The notes beneath the pieces were generated by a model. The model worked only from the letters and a program-made list of their open reading frames with translations, was not told the DNA's origin and made no database searches. Positions 1 to 10,400 of a DNA stretch of 64,000 nt are shown here, piece after piece (the first letter of the stretch is position 1; every line of letters starts with the position of its first letter). Position numbers and translations under genes: made by a program. The stretch covers positions 19,117,976 to 19,181,975 of the forward strand of contig NC_088298.1 in the NCBI RefSeq assembly GCF_032854445.1, written 5' to 3'. This DNA is from Liolophura sinensis. Its lineage: Eukaryota; Mollusca; Polyplacophora; Chitonida; Chitonidae.

Positions 1-1548
1 TTTGTGCTCATGCCAGTTCAGCCCAAGGACACGTATGAAATAGAAATAGCACCTGGTAAAATCGAAACAATCACTACTTACCATGAAACTATTGAGATTA
101 CAGAAGAAATCACACCGGCTACTTGGGACAAAGACATTTCAGGTGTTCCTGTAGAAAGTAGACCGCATGAGCGGAAAACGAGCTTAGATAAGGATATTTT
201 TCAGGGTGATGAAGATCTGGAAGACAAACAGGAAGAAAAAGAGGAAAGCCCAGTACCTGTTCACGAAATTTTCGCGAAACCGGACGACACACCGTCTATT
301 TTTGAACGAGAACAGTATGAAGAAACTATTGAAATTGCACCTAAATCCACAGATACTCAGATCTGTCCTACTTCTGATGGAATTGTCTCGAAAGAAGAGT
401 TCAGTGTATCTGACATGGGCCCGGACCTCGGAGTTGTTGAAATGAAGCTTCGACCAGGGGAAGCTCAACTTGTTGTCACACATGACGAAAATTTAGAGAT
501 ATCCACAGCTTCGCAACCAGGTCTTCCGTCTACATTCAGGGAAAATTTGGTGATCATGCCTGTTCAACCCAAAGATACATTCGAAATTGAAATATCCCCG
601 GGTGAAATAGAAAAAATCACTACCTACCACGAAACAGTTGAGATAACAGAAGAGATCATAGATGTTTCAGATGAAGAAAGCTCCGTAGTACCTGAAGAGA
701 GAAAAAAGAGCTTAGTGGATGAAGAAACACAGCCAGTAAAACTGATTCCTGCCGATGTAGATGCAGAACTTCCACTAGAAAAAGACAAACTTCCTGCACA
801 AGACCTCACAGATGACTTGCGAGATGTTGTTCAGCGAGAAAGCTTTGAAGAAAGCATTGAAATTGGACCTAAATCGACAGATAAAAAGATCTTGCCTTCC
901 GACACTAGTGTTGTGCCTGAGGACGTGGTAAAAGATTCCGATGTACGTCCAGACTTCGGGGTCATTGAAGTAGAGGTTACACCAGGAAAATCTGAGCTTG
1001 TTATTACCCACGATCAAAGCTTAGAAATATCGCCAACTTCAGAACCAGAGGGTCCGTCCACTTTCCAGGAGAAATTGGTGCTTTTACCAGTCAAGCCTAA
1101 GGATACATATGAAATAGAAATTGCTCCTGGAAAGATTGAAACCATCACAACGTATCATGAAACTCTTGAGATCACAGAGGAAATTGTTGAAACTGCGTTT
1201 GATGAAGATATTCGACCAGTACCGATAAAGAGTAGCCCAGGCGATCATGAAAAGGATATGGACGATGAAAAAACCTTTCAACCTGAAGACTTGTCTTCCA
1301 TTGTTCAACAAGAGCGTTTTGAAGAAAGCATTGAAATAGCGCCCAAAACACCGAGCTCTCCAGCGACTTTGTTAGACACTCAGATGGTTTCTCAGGAACA
1401 CTTAAGAGTGTCTGACACACGTCCAGACTTTGGAGTTGTAGAAATGGAACTAATTCCAGGAAAATCTGAGGTAACAGTGAGTTACGATGAACGTCTAGAG
1501 ATATCCGGGACATTACAACCAGAAGGCCCATCAGTGTTTAAAGAACAG
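1..1548 (+). repeat. Older, diverged 'TTYHET' units of block A
   Basis: Three units of about 470-540 bp start near 7, 547 and 1081. Each opens with 'P[VE][QK]PK[DE][TS][YFI]EIEI' and continues through 'TTYHET', a '[SQR][FY]EE[ST]IEI[AG]P' module and a 'DFGV[IV]E' module. They are clearly related to the later 1.37-kb super-repeats but share far less nucleotide identity, so they look like ancestral copies at the edge of a younger amplification. Confidence 0.8.
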
Positions 1549-4500
1549 TTTGAAATTGTACCAGAGCAGCCCAGAGAATCAATCGAGATAGAAATTGCCC
1601 CTGGCAAAGTTGAAACCATTACAACTTACCATGAAACACTAGAAGTCACAGAAGAACTAAGCGGTGCTTCGTCAGATGAAGAGGACCTCGCTGAAGACAG
1701 AAAACCAGATGTCCAGGAAATGGTATTTGACGACGAAGATACACAATCCAAGAAATTGTCACCGACAGAAAAGGTGATTTCAAAAGATGACAAACCCATA
1801 GATACAAGTGTTGATGAAGACAGGCCTGATATTCCTGTCGATGTTTCTGAAGAATCTGTCATACCCGAAACAACATCTGACGAAATATCTACAGACATAG
1901 ATGAGAGAGAAACTTCTCCAAAACCAGAGGACGTGCCGTATATTGTTGGACCAGACCGATTTGAAGAAAGCATTGAAATTGCACCCAGAACGACTGATGT
2001 GCCCGTGTCACCTTCAGAAATTCAGATGAAATCCCAGGAGCATTTCAGAATCTCTGATTTACAACCAGAGTTTGGAATTGTGGAAATGGAGGTTACACCT
2101 GGAAAATCTGAAGTAACGATGACTTCCAATGAAAGCCTGGAGGTATCTGGGATATTGCAGCCAGAAGGACCGTCAATGTTTAAAGAACAATTTCAGATTG
2201 TTCCAGAACAACCAAAAGAAACAATCGAGATAGAAATTGCTCCTGGGCAGACTGAAACAATAACAACGTATCACGAAACCATTCAGATCACAGAGGAATT
2301 TGGTAGCAGTTCTTCAGATGAAGAAAAAATCGGGAAAGATCAATCGCCAACCCATTCCGAAGAACGTGAATCCAAAGACAGAGAAGACAAGACGAGTCCG
2401 GATTTTGGTGACAAGGAAGTAACAGAACAAACAAAGGAAATACAGTGGGAAAAACCTGAACATTCTGTAGACGAAGAGACTGATGTTAAAACTGTTCCAC
2501 TGGACGAACAGGATGTACCTTCCAGTCAGACTTTTACAGAAGAGATTGAAGTTTTGCGTACCCTGCCAGATGAAGGTGATGAACATGTGTTCACATTAAA
2601 AGAAGTCTCAACATACTCTGAGACGATTGAAGTGTCAAGAGCAACAATTATCAAGACAGGGACAAAGACAATGAAAGTTACCGAAGCGTGTGAAACATTC
2701 AGAAAAGCAATATCCTTTCCACAATCTGTTTCAGAGCAGCCTAAAGATATGATCGAAATAGAGATTTCTCCTGGAAAAGTTGAAACGATTACGACGTACC
2801 ATGAAACACTGGACATCACAGAAGAACTAAGCGATGCCTCATCGGATGAAGAAAGGCCCGGGGACACAAAACCAGAAGTGGAAAAAGTGACCGATGACGA
2901 AACGAAGCCAAAGAAGTTTGAAATTGTTCCAAAGCAGCCCAGAGAATCAATCGAGATAGAAATTGCCCCTGGCAAAGTTGAAACCATTACAACTTACCAT
3001 GAAACACTAGAAGTCACAGAAGAACTAAGCGGTGCTTCATCAGATGAAGAGGACCTCGCTGAAGACAGAAAACCAGACGTCCAGGAAATGGTTTTTGACG
3101 ACGAAGATACACAATCCAAGAAATTGTCACCGACAGAAAAGGTGATTTCAAAAGATGACAAACCCATAGATACAAGTGTTGATGAAGACAGGCCTGATAT
3201 TCCTGTCGATGTTTCTGAAGAATCTGTCATACCCGAAACAACATCTGACGAAATATCTACAGACATAGATGAGAGAGAAACTTCTCTGAAACCAGAGGAC
3301 ATGCCGTATATTGTTGGACCAGACCGATTTGAAGAAAGCATTGAAATTGCTCCCAGAACGACTGATGTGCCCGTGTCACCTTCAGAAATTCAGATGAAAT
3401 CCCAGGAGCATTTCAGAATCTCTGATTTACAACCAGAGTTTGGAATTGTGGAAATGGAGGTTACGCCTGGAAAATCTAAAGTAACGGTAACTTCCGATGA
3501 AAGTCTGGAGGTATCCGGGATATTGCAGCCAGAAGGACCGTCAGTGTTTAAAGAACAATTTCAGATTGTTCCAGAGCAACCGAAAGAAACAATCGAGATA
3601 GAAATTGCTCCTGGGCATACTGAAACAATAACAACGTATCACGAAACCATTCAGATCACAGAGGAATTTGGTAGCAGTTCTTCAGATGAAGAAAAAATCG
3701 GGAAAGATCAATCGCCAACCCATTCCGAAGAACGTAAATCCGAAGACAGGGAAGACAAGACGAGTTCGGATTTCGGTGACAAGGAAGTAACAGAACAAAC
3801 AAAGGAAATACAGTCGGAAAAACCTGAACATTCTGTAGACGAAGAGACTGATGTTAAAACTGTTCCACTGGACGAACAGGATGTACCTTCCAGCCAGACT
3901 TTTACAGAAGAGATTGAAGTTTTGCGTACCCTGCCAGATGAAGGTGATGAACATGTGTTCACATTAAAAGAAGTCTCAACATACTCTGAGACGATTGAAG
4001 TGTCAAGAGCAACAATTATCAAGACAGGGACAAAGACAATGAAAGTTACTGAAGCGTGTGAAACGTTCAGGAAAGCAATATCCTTTCCACAATCTGTTTC
4101 AGAGCAGCCTAAAGATATGATGGAAATAGAGATTTCTCCTGGAAAAGTTGAAACGATTACGACGTACCATGAAACACTGGACATCACAGAAGAACTAAGC
4201 GATGCCGCGTCGGATGAAGAAAGGCCCGAGGACACAAAACCAGAAGTGGAAAAGGTGACTTTTGACGATGACGAAACGAAGCCAAAGAAGTTTGAAATTG
4301 TTCCAGAGCAGCCCAGAGAATCAATCGAGATAGAAATTGCCCCTGGCAAAGTTGAAACCATTACAACTTACCATGAAACACTAGAAGTCACAGAAGAACT
4401 AAGCGGTGCTTCATCAGATGAAGAGGACCTCGCTGAAGACAGAAAACCAGACGTCCAGGAAATGGTTTTTGACGACGAAGATACACAATCCAAGAAATTG

Positions 4501-5526
4501 TCACCGACAGAAAAGGTGATTTCAAAAGATGACAAACCCATAGATACAAGTGTTGATGAAGACAGGCCTGATATTCCTGTCGATGTTTCTGAAGAATCTG
4601 TCATACCCGAAACAACATCTGACGAAATATCTACAGACATAGATGAGAGAGAAACTTCTCCAAAACCAGAGGACGTGCCGTATATTGTTGGACCAGACCG
4701 ATTTGAAGAAAGCATTGAAATTGCTCCCAGAACGACTGATGTGCCCGTGTCACCTTCAGAAATTCAGATGAAATCCCAGGAGCATTTCAGAATCTCTGAT
4801 TTACAACCAGAGTTTGGAATTGTGGAAGTGGAGGTTACGCCTGGAAAATCTGAAGTAACGGTGACTTCCGATGAAAGTCTGGAGGTATCCGGGATATTGC
4901 AGCCAGAAGGACCATCAATGTTTAAAGAACAATTTCAGATTGTCCCAGAACAACCGAAAGAAACAATCGAGATAGAAATTGCTCCTGGGCAGACTGAAAC
5001 AATAACAACGTATCACGAAACCATTCAGATCACAGAGGAATTTGGTAGCAGTTCTTCAGATGAAGAAAAAATCGGGAAAGATCAATCGCCAACCCATTCC
5101 GAAGAACGTAAATCCGAAGACAGGGAAGACAAGACGAGTCCGGATTTTGGTGACAAGGAAGTAACAGAACAAACAAAAGAAATACAGTCGGAAAAACCTG
5201 AACATTCTGTAGACGAAGAGACTGATGTTAAAACTGTTCCACTGGACGAACAGGGTGTACCTTCCAGCCAGACTTTTACAGAAGAGATTGAAGTTTTGCA
5301 TACCCTGCCAGATGAAGGTGATGAACATGTGTTCACATTAAAAGAAGTCTCAACATACTCTGAGACGATAGAAGTGTCAAGAGCAACAATTATCAAGACA
5401 GGGACAAAGACAATGAAAGTTACCGAAGCATGTGAAACATTCAGAAAAGCAATATCTTTTCCACAATCTGTTTCAGAACAGCCTAAAGATATGATGGAAA
5501 TAGAGATTTCCTCCTGGAAAAGTTGA
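1..5526 (+). CDS. Giant exon, block A: 'TITTYHET' acidic repeat region (open at left edge)
   Basis: This stretch is open in frame 1 from the first base, so the Met at position 4 is internal and the exon continues upstream of the window. It encodes about 1,840 residues rich in Glu, Asp, Ser, Thr, Pro, Val and Ile. Recurrent modules are 'IEIEIAPGKVETITTYHET', '[RQ][FY]EE[ST]IEIAP', 'P[DE]FG[IV]VEMEVTPGKSEV' and 'SSDEE'. Up to about 1548 the modules form diverged units spaced 470-540 bp; from 1549 they form near-identical 1.37-kb super-repeats. I recognise no folded catalytic domain. The likely role is an extended, elastic or scaffold segment of the titin-like protein. The stop at 5524-5526 follows one extra C in 'atttcctcctgg' compared with 'atttctcctgg' in the earlier copies, so it is probably not the true end of the protein. 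Confidence 0.85.
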   Translation, partial: FVLMPVQPKDTYEIEIAPGKIETITTYHETIEITEEITPATWDKDISGVPVESRPHERKTSLDKDIFQGDEDLEDKQEEKEESPVPVHEIFAKPDDTPSIFEREQYEETIEIAPKSTDTQICPTSDGIVSKEEFSVSDMGPDLGVVEMKLRPGEAQLVVTHDENLEISTASQPGLPSTFRENLVIMPVQPKDTFEIEISPGEIEKITTYHETVEITEEIIDVSDEESSVVPEERKKSLVDEETQPVKLIPADVDAELPLEKDKLPAQDLTDDLRDVVQRESFEESIEIGPKSTDKKILPSDTSVVPEDVVKDSDVRPDFGVIEVEVTPGKSELVITHDQSLEISPTSEPEGPSTFQEKLVLLPVKPKDTYEIEIAPGKIETITTYHETLEITEEIVETAFDEDIRPVPIKSSPGDHEKDMDDEKTFQPEDLSSIVQQERFEESIEIAPKTPSSPATLLDTQMVSQEHLRVSDTRPDFGVVEMELIPGKSEVTVSYDERLEISGTLQPEGPSVFKEQFEIVPEQPRESIEIEIAPGKVETITTYHETLEVTEELSGASSDEEDLAEDRKPDVQEMVFDDEDTQSKKLSPTEKVISKDDKPIDTSVDEDRPDIPVDVSEESVIPETTSDEISTDIDERETSPKPEDVPYIVGPDRFEESIEIAPRTTDVPVSPSEIQMKSQEHFRISDLQPEFGIVEMEVTPGKSEVTMTSNESLEVSGILQPEGPSMFKEQFQIVPEQPKETIEIEIAPGQTETITTYHETIQITEEFGSSSSDEEKIGKDQSPTHSEERESKDREDKTSPDFGDKEVTEQTKEIQWEKPEHSVDEETDVKTVPLDEQDVPSSQTFTEEIEVLRTLPDEGDEHVFTLKEVSTYSETIEVSRATIIKTGTKTMKVTEACETFRKAISFPQSVSEQPKDMIEIEISPGKVETITTYHETLDITEELSDASSDEERPGDTKPEVEKVTDDETKPKKFEIVPKQPRESIEIEIAPGKVETITTYHETLEVTEELSGASSDEEDLAEDRKPDVQEMVFDDEDTQSKKLSPTEKVISKDDKPIDTSVDEDRPDIPVDVSEESVIPETTSDEISTDIDERETSLKPEDMPYIVGPDRFEESIEIAPRTTDVPVSPSEIQMKSQEHFRISDLQPEFGIVEMEVTPGKSKVTVTSDESLEVSGILQPEGPSVFKEQFQIVPEQPKETIEIEIAPGHTETITTYHETIQITEEFGSSSSDEEKIGKDQSPTHSEERKSEDREDKTSSDFGDKEVTEQTKEIQSEKPEHSVDEETDVKTVPLDEQDVPSSQTFTEEIEVLRTLPDEGDEHVFTLKEVSTYSETIEVSRATIIKTGTKTMKVTEACETFRKAISFPQSVSEQPKDMMEIEISPGKVETITTYHETLDITEELSDAASDEERPEDTKPEVEKVTFDDDETKPKKFEIVPEQPRESIEIEIAPGKVETITTYHETLEVTEELSGASSDEEDLAEDRKPDVQEMVFDDEDTQSKKLSPTEKVISKDDKPIDTSVDEDRPDIPVDVSEESVIPETTSDEISTDIDERETSPKPEDVPYIVGPDRFEESIEIAPRTTDVPVSPSEIQMKSQEHFRISDLQPEFGIVEVEVTPGKSEVTVTSDESLEVSGILQPEGPSMFKEQFQIVPEQPKETIEIEIAPGQTETITTYHETIQITEEFGSSSSDEEKIGKDQSPTHSEERKSEDREDKTSPDFGDKEVTEQTKEIQSEKPEHSVDEETDVKTVPLDEQGVPSSQTFTEEIEVLHTLPDEGDEHVFTLKEVSTYSETIEVSRATIIKTGTKTMKVTEACETFRKAISFPQSVSEQPKDMMEIEISSWKS

Positions 5527-6950
5527 AACGATTACGACGTACCATGAAACACTGGACATCACAGAAGAACTAAGCGATGCCTCATCGGATGAAGGAAAGG
5601 CCCGAGGACCACAAAACCAAGAAGTGGAAAAAGGTGACTTTTGACGATGACGAAACGAAGCCAAAGAAGTTTGAAATTGTTCCAGAGCAGCCCAGAGAAT
5701 CAATCGAGATAGAAAATTGCCCCTGGCAAAGTTGAAAACCATTACAACTTACCATGAAACACTAGAAGTCACAGAAGAACTAAGCGGTGCTTCATCAGAT
5801 GAAGAGGACCTCGCTGAAGACAGAAAACCAGACGTCAGGAAATGGTTTTTTGACGACGAAGATACCACAATCCAAGAAATTGTCACCGACAGAAAAGGTG
5901 ATTTCAAAAGATGACAAACCCATAGATACAAGTGTTGATGAAGACAGGCCTGATATTCCTGTCGATGTTTCTGAAGAATCTGTCATACCCGAAACAACAT
6001 CTGACGAAATATCTACAGACATAGATGAGAGAGAACTTCTCCAAAACCAGAGGACGTGCCGTATATTGTTGGACCAGACCGATTTGAAGAAGCATTGAAA
6101 TTGCACCCAGAACAACTGATGTGCCCGGTGTCCACCTTCAGAAATTCAGATGAAATCCCAGGAGCATTTCAGAATCTCTGATTTACAACCAGAGTTTGGA
6201 ATTGTGGAAATGGAGGTTACGCCTGGAAAATCTGAAGTAACGGTGACTTCCGATGAAAGTCTGGAGGTATCCGGGATATTGCAGCCAGAAGGACCGTCAA
6301 TGTTTAAAGAACAATTTCAGATTGGTTCCAGAACAACCGAAAGAAACAATCGAGATAGAAATTGCTCCTGGGCAGACTGAAACAATAACAACGTATCACA
6401 AAACCATTCAGATCACAGAGGAATTTGGTAGCAGTTCTTCAGATGAAGAAAAAATCGGGAAGATCAATCGCCAACCCATTCCGAAGAACGTAAATCCGAA
6501 GACAGAGAAGACAAGACGAGTCCGGATTTTGGTGACAAGGAAGTAACAGAACAAACAAAGGAAATACAGTCGGAAAACCTGAACATTCTGTAGACGAAGA
6601 GACTGATGTTAAAACTGTTGCATTGGACGAACAGGATGTACCTTCCAGCCAGACTTTTACAGAAGAGATTGAAGTTTTGCATACCCTGCCAGATGAAGGT
6701 GATGAACATGTGTTCACATTAAAAGAAGTCTCAACATACTCTGAGACGATTGAAGTGTCAAGAGCAACAATTATCAAGACAGGGACAAAGACAATGAAAG
6801 TTACCGAAGCATGTGAAACATTCAGAAAAGCAATATCCTTTCCACAATCTGTTTCAGAACAGCCCAAAGATATGATGGAAATAGAGATTTCTCCTGGAAA
6901 AGTTGAAACGATTACGACTTACCATGAAACACTAGAAGTCACAGAACAAC
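1549..6950 (+). repeat. 1.37-kb super-repeat array, four copies (456-458 codons each)
   Basis: Using the codon for the Glu or Lys of 'P[EK]QPRESIEIEI' as anchor, copies begin at 1564, 2932, 4306 and 5685, giving spacings of 1368, 1374 and 1379 bp. The first two spacings are multiples of three; the third is not, because copy 4 carries single-base indels. Each copy holds three 'IEIEI[AS]PG..ET[IV]TTYHET' modules, three 'SSDEE'-like acidic serine clusters, one 'SYSET/STYSETIEVSRAT' module and one 'P.FGIVE' module. The copies are nearly identical at the nucleotide level, indicating recent tandem duplication or ongoing conversion. The array ends near 6950, where the sequence changes to the 45-residue type. 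Confidence 0.9.
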
Positions 6951-7260
6951 GTATAGGTGCCTACGAAGTTAAGCCTACTCCAGTTAGAAATTACAGATAC
7001 TCAGGAAGATATCACTAGAAATCTCTGAAACCATCAAAGAAACTCATAAAGAAGTAACAAGTGATGTTTGTGAAGAGATTCCGGATAAAATTCATCCTGC
7101 TGATGTTGACACTGTAGAAGAAATAACTACAGAAACCCAGGAAGATATCTCTGAAATCTCTGAAGCCCTTAAGGAAACTCCTGAAGAAGAAACAAGTGAA
7201 ATTGTCCAAGAGATTCCGGATAAAGCTCAGCTACTGAAGGGCGAACTGAAGAAGAAATTA
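5510..7260 (+). pseudogene. Frame-disrupted segment of the giant exon (copy 4 of the super-repeat and following units)
   Basis: The amino-acid pattern continues through this stretch but switches frame many times. Against copy 3, copy 4 has an extra base near 5510, 5594, 5609, 5620, 5632, 5713, 5735, 5850, 5865, 6127, 6133 and 6325, and lacks a base near 5837, 6035, 6090, 6461 and 6577. Two extra A residues lie near 6987 and 7016, and one base is missing near 7231. Most are in runs of A, C, G or T. Between the breaks the codons match the intact copies almost perfectly. I think this is uncorrected long-read consensus error inside a repeat rather than true decay, because 25 kb of intact frame follows. 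A real broken copy removed by splicing remains possible, though I see no convincing donor and acceptor pair around it. Confidence 0.75.
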
Positions 7261-7497
7261 TGACAGAAACACAGCAAGATATCACTGAAATCTATGAAAC
7301 CATTGGAGAAACACCTGAAGAAGTAATGAGTGAAGTTGCCAAAGAAAGTCCGGAGAAAGTTAAACCTAGCGAAGTTGAAGTGGAAGAAAAAATGACTAGA
7401 GAAACTCAAAAAGACACCACCGAAGTCTCTGAAACCATCAAAGAAACTCCCGAAGAAGTAATGAGTGAAGTTTTTGAAGAGGTTCCGAAAAAACCAA
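6951..7497 (+). repeat. Divergent 45-residue units upstream of block B
   Basis: About four units recur with a 135-bp period: the '(g)a(t/a)ac(t/c)ca(g/a)' anchors lie at 6996, 7132, 7266 and 7401, with 136- and 134-bp spacings explained by one inserted and one deleted base. The consensus 'TE[IV]S[EA].IKETPEEVMSEV' matches the register of the main 45-residue array of block C ('TEVSAEIEETTEDVTGEV'). These are therefore outlying, older copies of the block C repeat, separated from it by block B. Confidence 0.75.
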
Positions 7498-10400
7498 AAC
7501 AGTTTCCTGAGGAAGAAACTGCCTTTGAAGAGACAGTGGAAGTAACCAAAGAAATGGAAGAAATTCTAGAAGATGAAGTTACTCAAGAAACTTTCAAAGA
7601 TGAAATTGAAATCCAACCACAGCCTCAACCCAAACAGGAAGTTGTAGAGATCGAATTCAAACCAGAACAGCCTGCTGAGGAAGAAACCACTTTTGAACCA
7701 ACAGTTGAGATAACGAAAGAGATTGAAGAAACAATAGAGGAGGGGGAAGAAGAAACATTTACGGAAGTTATGGTACCTCAGCCTGGACTCGAAACTGTGG
7801 AATTTGAAATTGCACCATCACAAGATGAAACAGTGGAAACATTTAGGCAAACAATCAAAATCACACAATTTACTCAAGAAGCTAAAGAAGAGGAGATAAT
7901 GCCAGAACAGCCTGAGAAAGTATTTGAAGAAATAGATGAAACTCAACCTGAGGAAGTACTTGAGAGAAAGGCCCAGCCTCAACCAGACAGGGAAGTTGTG
8001 GAAGTTGAATTCAAAACACAACAGACATTTGAGGAAGAAACAACTGTTGAAAAAACAGTTGAAATGACTAAAGATGTGGAAGAAATTCCAGAAGATGAAT
8101 TGCCAGAGGAAACTTGCAAGGAGGAAATTGAAATCCCAGCACAAGCTCAACCAGAACAAGAAGTTGTAGAGATTGCATTCAAACCAGAACAGCCTCCTGA
8201 GGAAGAAACTACTGTGGAAGAGACAGTGGAAATAACCAAAGAAATGGAAGAAATTCCAGAAGATGAAGTTACTGAAGAAACTTTCAAAGAGGAAATTGAA
8301 ATCCAACCACAGCCTCAACCAGAAAAAGAAGTTGTAGAGATTCAATTCAAACCAGAACAGCCTGCTGAGGAAGAAACTAGCTTTGAACAAGCAGTTGAGA
8401 TAACAAAAGAGATTGAAGAAACAATAGAGGAGGGGGAAGAAGAAACATTTAAGGAAGAAATAGAACTTCAGCCTGAACGTGAAACTGTGGAATTTGAAAT
8501 TGCACCATCACAAGATGAAACAGTGGAAACATTTAGGCAAACAATCAAAATCACACAATTTACCAAAGAAGCTACAAAAGAGGAGATAATGCCAGAACAG
8601 CCTGAAGAAGTATTTGAAGAAATAGATGAAACTCAGCCTGAGGAGGTAGTTGAGGAAGAAGCTCAGTGTCTGCCAGAAAGGGAAGTTGTGGAAGTTGAAT
8701 TCAAACCACAACAGACTGTTGAGGAAGAAACCACTGTTGAAGAAACCATTGAAGTAACCAGTGATGTGGAAGAAATTCCAGAAGACGAATTGCCAGAGGA
8801 AAGCTTCAAAGAGGCAATTGAAATCCAACCACAACCTCAACCAGAAAAGGAAGTTGTAGAGATTGAATTCAAACCGGAACAGCCGGCTGAGGAAGAAAGC
8901 ACTTTTGAACAAACAGTTGAGATAACAAAAGAGATTGAAGAAACAATAGAGGAGGACGAAGAAGAAACATTTAAGGAAGAAATGGAACTTCAGCCTGAAC
9001 GTGAAACTGTGGAATTTGAAATTGCACCATCACAAGATGAAACAGTGGAAACATTTAGGCAAACAATCAAAATCACACAATTTACCAAAGAAGCTACAAA
9101 AGAGGAGATAATGCCAGAACAGCCTGAGAAAGTATTTGCAGAAATAGATCAAATTCAGTCTGAGGAAGTAGTTGAGGAAGAAGCCCAGCCTCAGCCAGTA
9201 AAGGAAGTTGTGGAAGTTAAATTCAAACCACAACAGACCGTTGAGGAAGGAACCACTGTGGAAGAAACCCTTGAAGTAACCAAAGATGTGGAAGAAATTC
9301 CAGAAGATGAATTTCCAGAGGAAAGCTTCAAAGAGGAAATTGAAATACACCCTCAGCCTCAACCAGAAAAGGAAGTTGTAGAGATTGAATTCAAACCAGA
9401 ACAGCCGGCTGAGGAAGAAAGTAGATTTGAAGAGACAGTGGAAGTAACCAAAGAGTTGGAAGAAATTCCAGAAGATGAAGTTACTGAAGAAACTTTCAAA
9501 GAGGAAATTGAAATCCAACCACAGCCTCAACCAGAAGAAGAAGTTGTAGAGATTGAATTCAAACCGGAACAGCCTGCTGAGGAAGAAACTACCTTTGAAG
9601 AGACAGTGGAAGTAACCAAAGAGGTGGAAGAAATTCCAGAAGATGAAGTTACTCAAGAAACCCTCAAAGAGGAAATTGAAATCCAACCACAGCCTCAACC
9701 AGAAAAAGAAGTTGTAGAGATTCAATTCAAACCAGAACAGCCGGCTGAGGAAGAAAGTAGATTTGAAGAGACAGTGGAAGTAACCAAAGAGGTGGAAGAA
9801 ATTCCAGAAGATGAAGTTACTCAAGAAACCTTCAAAGAGGAAATTGAAATCCAACCACAGCCTCAACCAGAAGAAGAAGTTGTAGAGATTGAATTCAAAC
9901 CGGAACAGCCTGCTGAGGAAGAAACTACCTTTGAAGAGACAGTGGAAGTAACCAAAGTGGTGGAAGAAATTCCAGAAGATGAAGTTACTCATAAAACCTT
10001 CCAAGAGGAAATTAAAATCCAACAGCCTCAGCCAGAAAAGGACATTGCAGAGATTGAATTCATTCCAGAACAGCCTGCTGAGGAAGAAACTACCTTTGAA
10101 GAGACAGTGGAAGTAACCAAAGAGGTGGAAGAAATTTTAGAAGATGAAGTTACTCAAGAAACCCTCAAAGAGGAAATTGAAATCCAACCACAGCCTCAAC
10201 CAGAAAAAGAAGTTGTAGAGATTCAATTCAAACCAGAAAAGCCTGCTGAGGAAGAAACCACTTTTGAACAAACGGTTGAGATAACAAAAGAGATTGAAGA
10301 AACAATAGATGGGGAGGAAGAAGGAACATTTAAGGAAGAAACAGAACTTCAGCCTGAACGTGAAACTGTGGAATTTGAAATTGCACCATCACAAGATCAA

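Noticed and set aside
4-4. ATG at position 4 as the start of the protein
   Set aside because: The frame is open upstream to the window edge and the Met lies inside a repeated module ('LMPVQPKDTYEIEI'), as does the equivalent Met near 556.
7260-7262. ATG at 7260 as the start of a separate 8,400-residue protein
   Set aside because: The preceding sequence continues the same 135-bp repeat in another frame, and one missing base near 7231 accounts for the shift.
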